A stretch of 64,000 nucleotides of DNA. Origin: Paracentrotus lividus (lineage: Eukaryota; Echinodermata; Echinoidea; Camarodonta; Echinidae). Where the stretch lies: NCBI GenBank assembly GCA_940671915.1, contig CALNVZ010003426.1, forward strand, positions 52,255,020 through 52,319,019, written 5' to 3'. Position 1 is the first letter of the stretch, and every line of letters begins with the position of its first letter. Under the pieces are notes generated by a model. It ran no database searches, had not been told where the DNA came from, and saw only the letters and a program-made list of their open reading frames with translations. Of the stretch, positions 61,225 to 64,000 are shown piece by piece. Both the position numbers and the translations under genes were made by a program.

Positions 61225-64000
61225 AGTAGTGATGATGAGGAATGGTGGAAGTAGTGGTGATGATGAGGAATGGTGGAAGTAGTGATGATGAGGAATGGTG
61301 GAAGTAGTGTTGATAATGAGGAAGGGTGGTGGTTAATTATGATGATGATGCAAAATGATAAATGATTTGGGGTGGTTGTATTATAGTTTGGATATGCACT
61401 CACAGGAAAAAATGAGAAATTCATGAGAGTGGTGGTAGGTAGTGATGATGATGGTGATGGTGATAATGACATTGATGATGATGGTGGTAATGATGGTGAT
61501 GTTGATGGTGATAATGATAATGGTGGTGATGATAATGATGGTGATGGTGATGATGATTATGGTGATGATGTTGATGGTGGTGATGATGGTGATGGTGATG
61601 GTGATGATGGTGGTGATGATGACATTGATGATGGTGGTGGTGATGATGAAGATGATGTTGATGGTGGTGATGATGTTCATAACAATGGTGATGATGGTGA
61701 TGATTATGGTGGCCATGATGATGATGGTGATGATAATGGTGATGATGATGGTGATGATAATGATGGTGATGATGAAGGTGGCGATGATAATGGTGATGGT
61801 TATGATGGTGGTGATGAGGATGATGTTGACAAGGATAGTGGTGATGATGATCATGATGATTATGTTGATGATAATGATGGTGATGATAAAGGTGGTGATG
61901 ATGATGATGGTGATGATGATGGTAATGATGGTGCTGATGATGGTGATGATGATGATGGTGGTGGTGATCGTGATGGTGATGATGATGATAATGATAGTGG
62001 TGATGATGGTGGTGGTGGATGGTGATGATGGTGATGATGATGGTATAGGGGATGATGGATGATGTGTGGTGTGTGTTGGTGAGTGGTTGAGTAGATAGTG
62101 TGATGATGTGGTGGTGATGGTGATGGGGATGGTGATAAGGTGGTGTGGTGTGGATGTGAATGGTGGTGGTGATATGATGGTGGTGATGTGTTATTCGTGA
62201 TGGTGATGTGTGTGATGATGATGTGGTGGTGTAGTATGGGAATGATGATGGTGCGATAATGATAATGATGGGATGATGATGGTGGTGGTGATTGTGATGG
62301 GGATGATGGGTGATGATGATGATTGGTGGTGGTATGAGTGGTGGTGGTGTGGGAATGTTGATAGGATGGTATTGGGTGTTGAATGGTGGTCGGGATGATG
62401 GTGGTGTGGTGGATGACTGATGGTGGTGATGTGAATGGTGGTCGTGATGTTGTTATGATAGTGGATGGTGATGATTGTGGTGGTGATGGTGGTGGTGATG
62501 TTGATGTGTGATGGTGATGCTGATGGTGATGGGATGATTGGCATGATGATGTGTGGTGATGAGATGGTGATGCGGATGATTGTGAATGGATAAGATAGAT
62601 GGTGTGATTGTGTGTTGAATGCAGTGGTGATGATATAATGATGTGATGAGTGGTGATGGTGGTGGATGTGGTGATGTGATGATGATATGAGTGTGGAATG
62701 ATGGAAAAGTTGAGTTGAATTGAAGTGGTATGGGTCTGATGATTATATATGGGATGATGATGTGTATGATTGATATGTGATGATGTAATGATTGGGTGGT
62801 GAATAATGGTGATGTTGACAATGATAGTGGTGGGGTTTTGAAAAAAATAAATTAATGGGATTGGTGATGATGAAGGTGGTGATGATGTGATGGTTAGATG
62901 GTGGTGGATGAGGTGATTAAATATCGGTGATGTGTGGGGAGTTTTGTATGATGTATGAATGGTATGATGTATAGAAGGGAAATGTGTTATTTAAAACTTG
63001 TTAAAGTTCAGTCTCCATTTTCGTAATTTAATAAACCTAATTGAATTTAAAAAAGCGGTGATGATTATAGTGGTATGTTGATGATGGATGATGGTGAGAT
63101 TATGGTGATGATGATGGTAATGGTGAATGATGATGTTGATGAAAGTATGATGGTATGATTAATGGTAATGATGATTGATATAATGAATGAATATGAATAA
63201 TGGTGGTGATGTTCGGACAATGATAATGGTGAGATGATGATGATAAGACGGTGGATGATGAAGGTGGTGATGAGATGATGATGATGGTGATGATGGTGGG
63301 CAGACGATGATGGTGATTGATGATGATGATGGTGAATGATGGTGGATGATAGGTGGTGGTGATGAGCGATGATTATGAATGATGTTGGTGATGATGATGA
63401 TGGTGGATGATGAGATATGATGATGATGATAATGGTGGTTATATGGGATGATGATGGCGATGATGATCGATGTGGTGATGATGTGGTGGTGATCGTGATG
63501 ATGATAATGATAGTGTGATGATGGTGGTGGTGGTATTGTGATGATGAATGATATGTGATGATGATGGTGAGGATGGTGTGTGTGATCGTGAAGGGATGGT
63601 AATGATGTGGTGGTATAGATGGTGTGTTGGTGATGAATGTGGTGGTGATGATGATGATAGTGATGGTGGATGATGTGGATGGTGTGATGTGTTGATGGAG
63701 ATGATGTGATGTGATGGAATGATGATAGATAATGATGATGTGGTGGTGATGAATGTAGTGGTGATGATGATGTTAATGACGGTGATGATGAGTGTATGAT
63801 GGATCGATTGGTGGTGATGTCAAGATGATGGTGAGTGATGATGAAGTGTGATGATAAGTTGATGTGTGATGCGTGGTGGTGGTTATGGGGAATGATGATG
63901 ATTTGGTGATGATGGTGGTGATGGTGTGATCGTGCATGAGGGATTATGAATGGTTTGGTGGTGATGAATTGGGGTTTCATGATGTAATGATGGTGTGTGA
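61225..64000. repeat. GAT/GGT satellite block 2, a copy of block 1
   Basis: The same repeat type and the same non-satellite landmarks in the same order as 54340-57300: TTGGGGTGGTTGTATTATAG near 61368, the GTGGGGTTTTGAAAAAAATA insert near 62828, and the AATAAA/A-tail insert near 62983-63055. The first 600 bp (61437-62025) keeps triplet register; the rest is indel-rich. Confidence 0.95.

Noticed and set aside
61381..62821. Open frames of about 200 codons rich in Asp/Gly, Met/Val or Ile/Thr, on both strands
   Set aside because: The same satellite in different frames; all frames are open because the triplet unit has few stop codons.

Overview
This is animal nuclear DNA: AT-rich, intron-dominated and full of microsatellites, minisatellites and short inverted-repeat transposons. 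The only protein-coding gene I can name is a plus-strand RNA-binding protein gene of the CELF (CUGBP/Elav-like, Bruno-like) family, subgroup CELF1/2. The exon layout matches what I recall of vertebrate CELF1, and the repeat texture suggests a marine deuterostome, most likely an echinoderm such as a sea urchin. The organism is an inference; the gene call is strong.

Layout. 1-20097: no exon found. This is probably intron or upstream DNA of the CELF gene, holding a 58-bp tandem array (1879-2450), degenerate arrays (4780-5545, 11287-11705, 12860-13340), hairpins, a 1.9-kb DNA transposon with terminal inverted repeats and a 7-bp target duplication (14087-15974), and CT/GA/CA microsatellites. 20098-42752: twelve coding exons of the CELF gene. 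They encode the end of RRM1, all of RRM2, a long Q/G/A/S/T-rich linker and RRM3, ending at TAA 42750-42752. The exons sum to 1398 nt in one continuous frame (465 residues plus stop). The N-terminus and most of RRM1 are not in the window or were not found. 42753-54269: AT-rich DNA holding the presumed 3'UTR. A strong splice donor lies 3 nt after the stop, and a very strong acceptor at 46370 with a good poly(A) signal at 47205 suggests a 3'UTR intron. 54270-57785 and 61225-64000: two blocks of GAT/GGT-rich satellite that are rough copies of each other. 57786-61199: AT-rich DNA, then a GC-richer unassigned block (about 59960-61199) that ends at an assembly gap (61200-61224). A second small gap is at 20375-20391.

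How it works together. From family knowledge, CELF1/2 proteins bind GU-rich RNA with three RRMs and control alternative splicing, translation and mRNA decay. Here RRM1-2 and RRM3 are separated by a linker spread over many exons whose lengths are multiples of three and which share phase 1, so any of them can be skipped without a frameshift. Perfect UGUUUGUUUGU matches in an intron and downstream of the gene allow autoregulation.

I found no operon, CRISPR, phage or new enzymatic system. The most interesting items are the decayed copies of exon ends just downstream of two CELF exons (one with an in-frame stop), two or three candidate extra exons, several structured inverted-repeat element families, a 52-bp perfect palindrome, and the duplicated satellite around a gap. 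Most long open frames in the window are low-complexity translations of satellites and are not genes.
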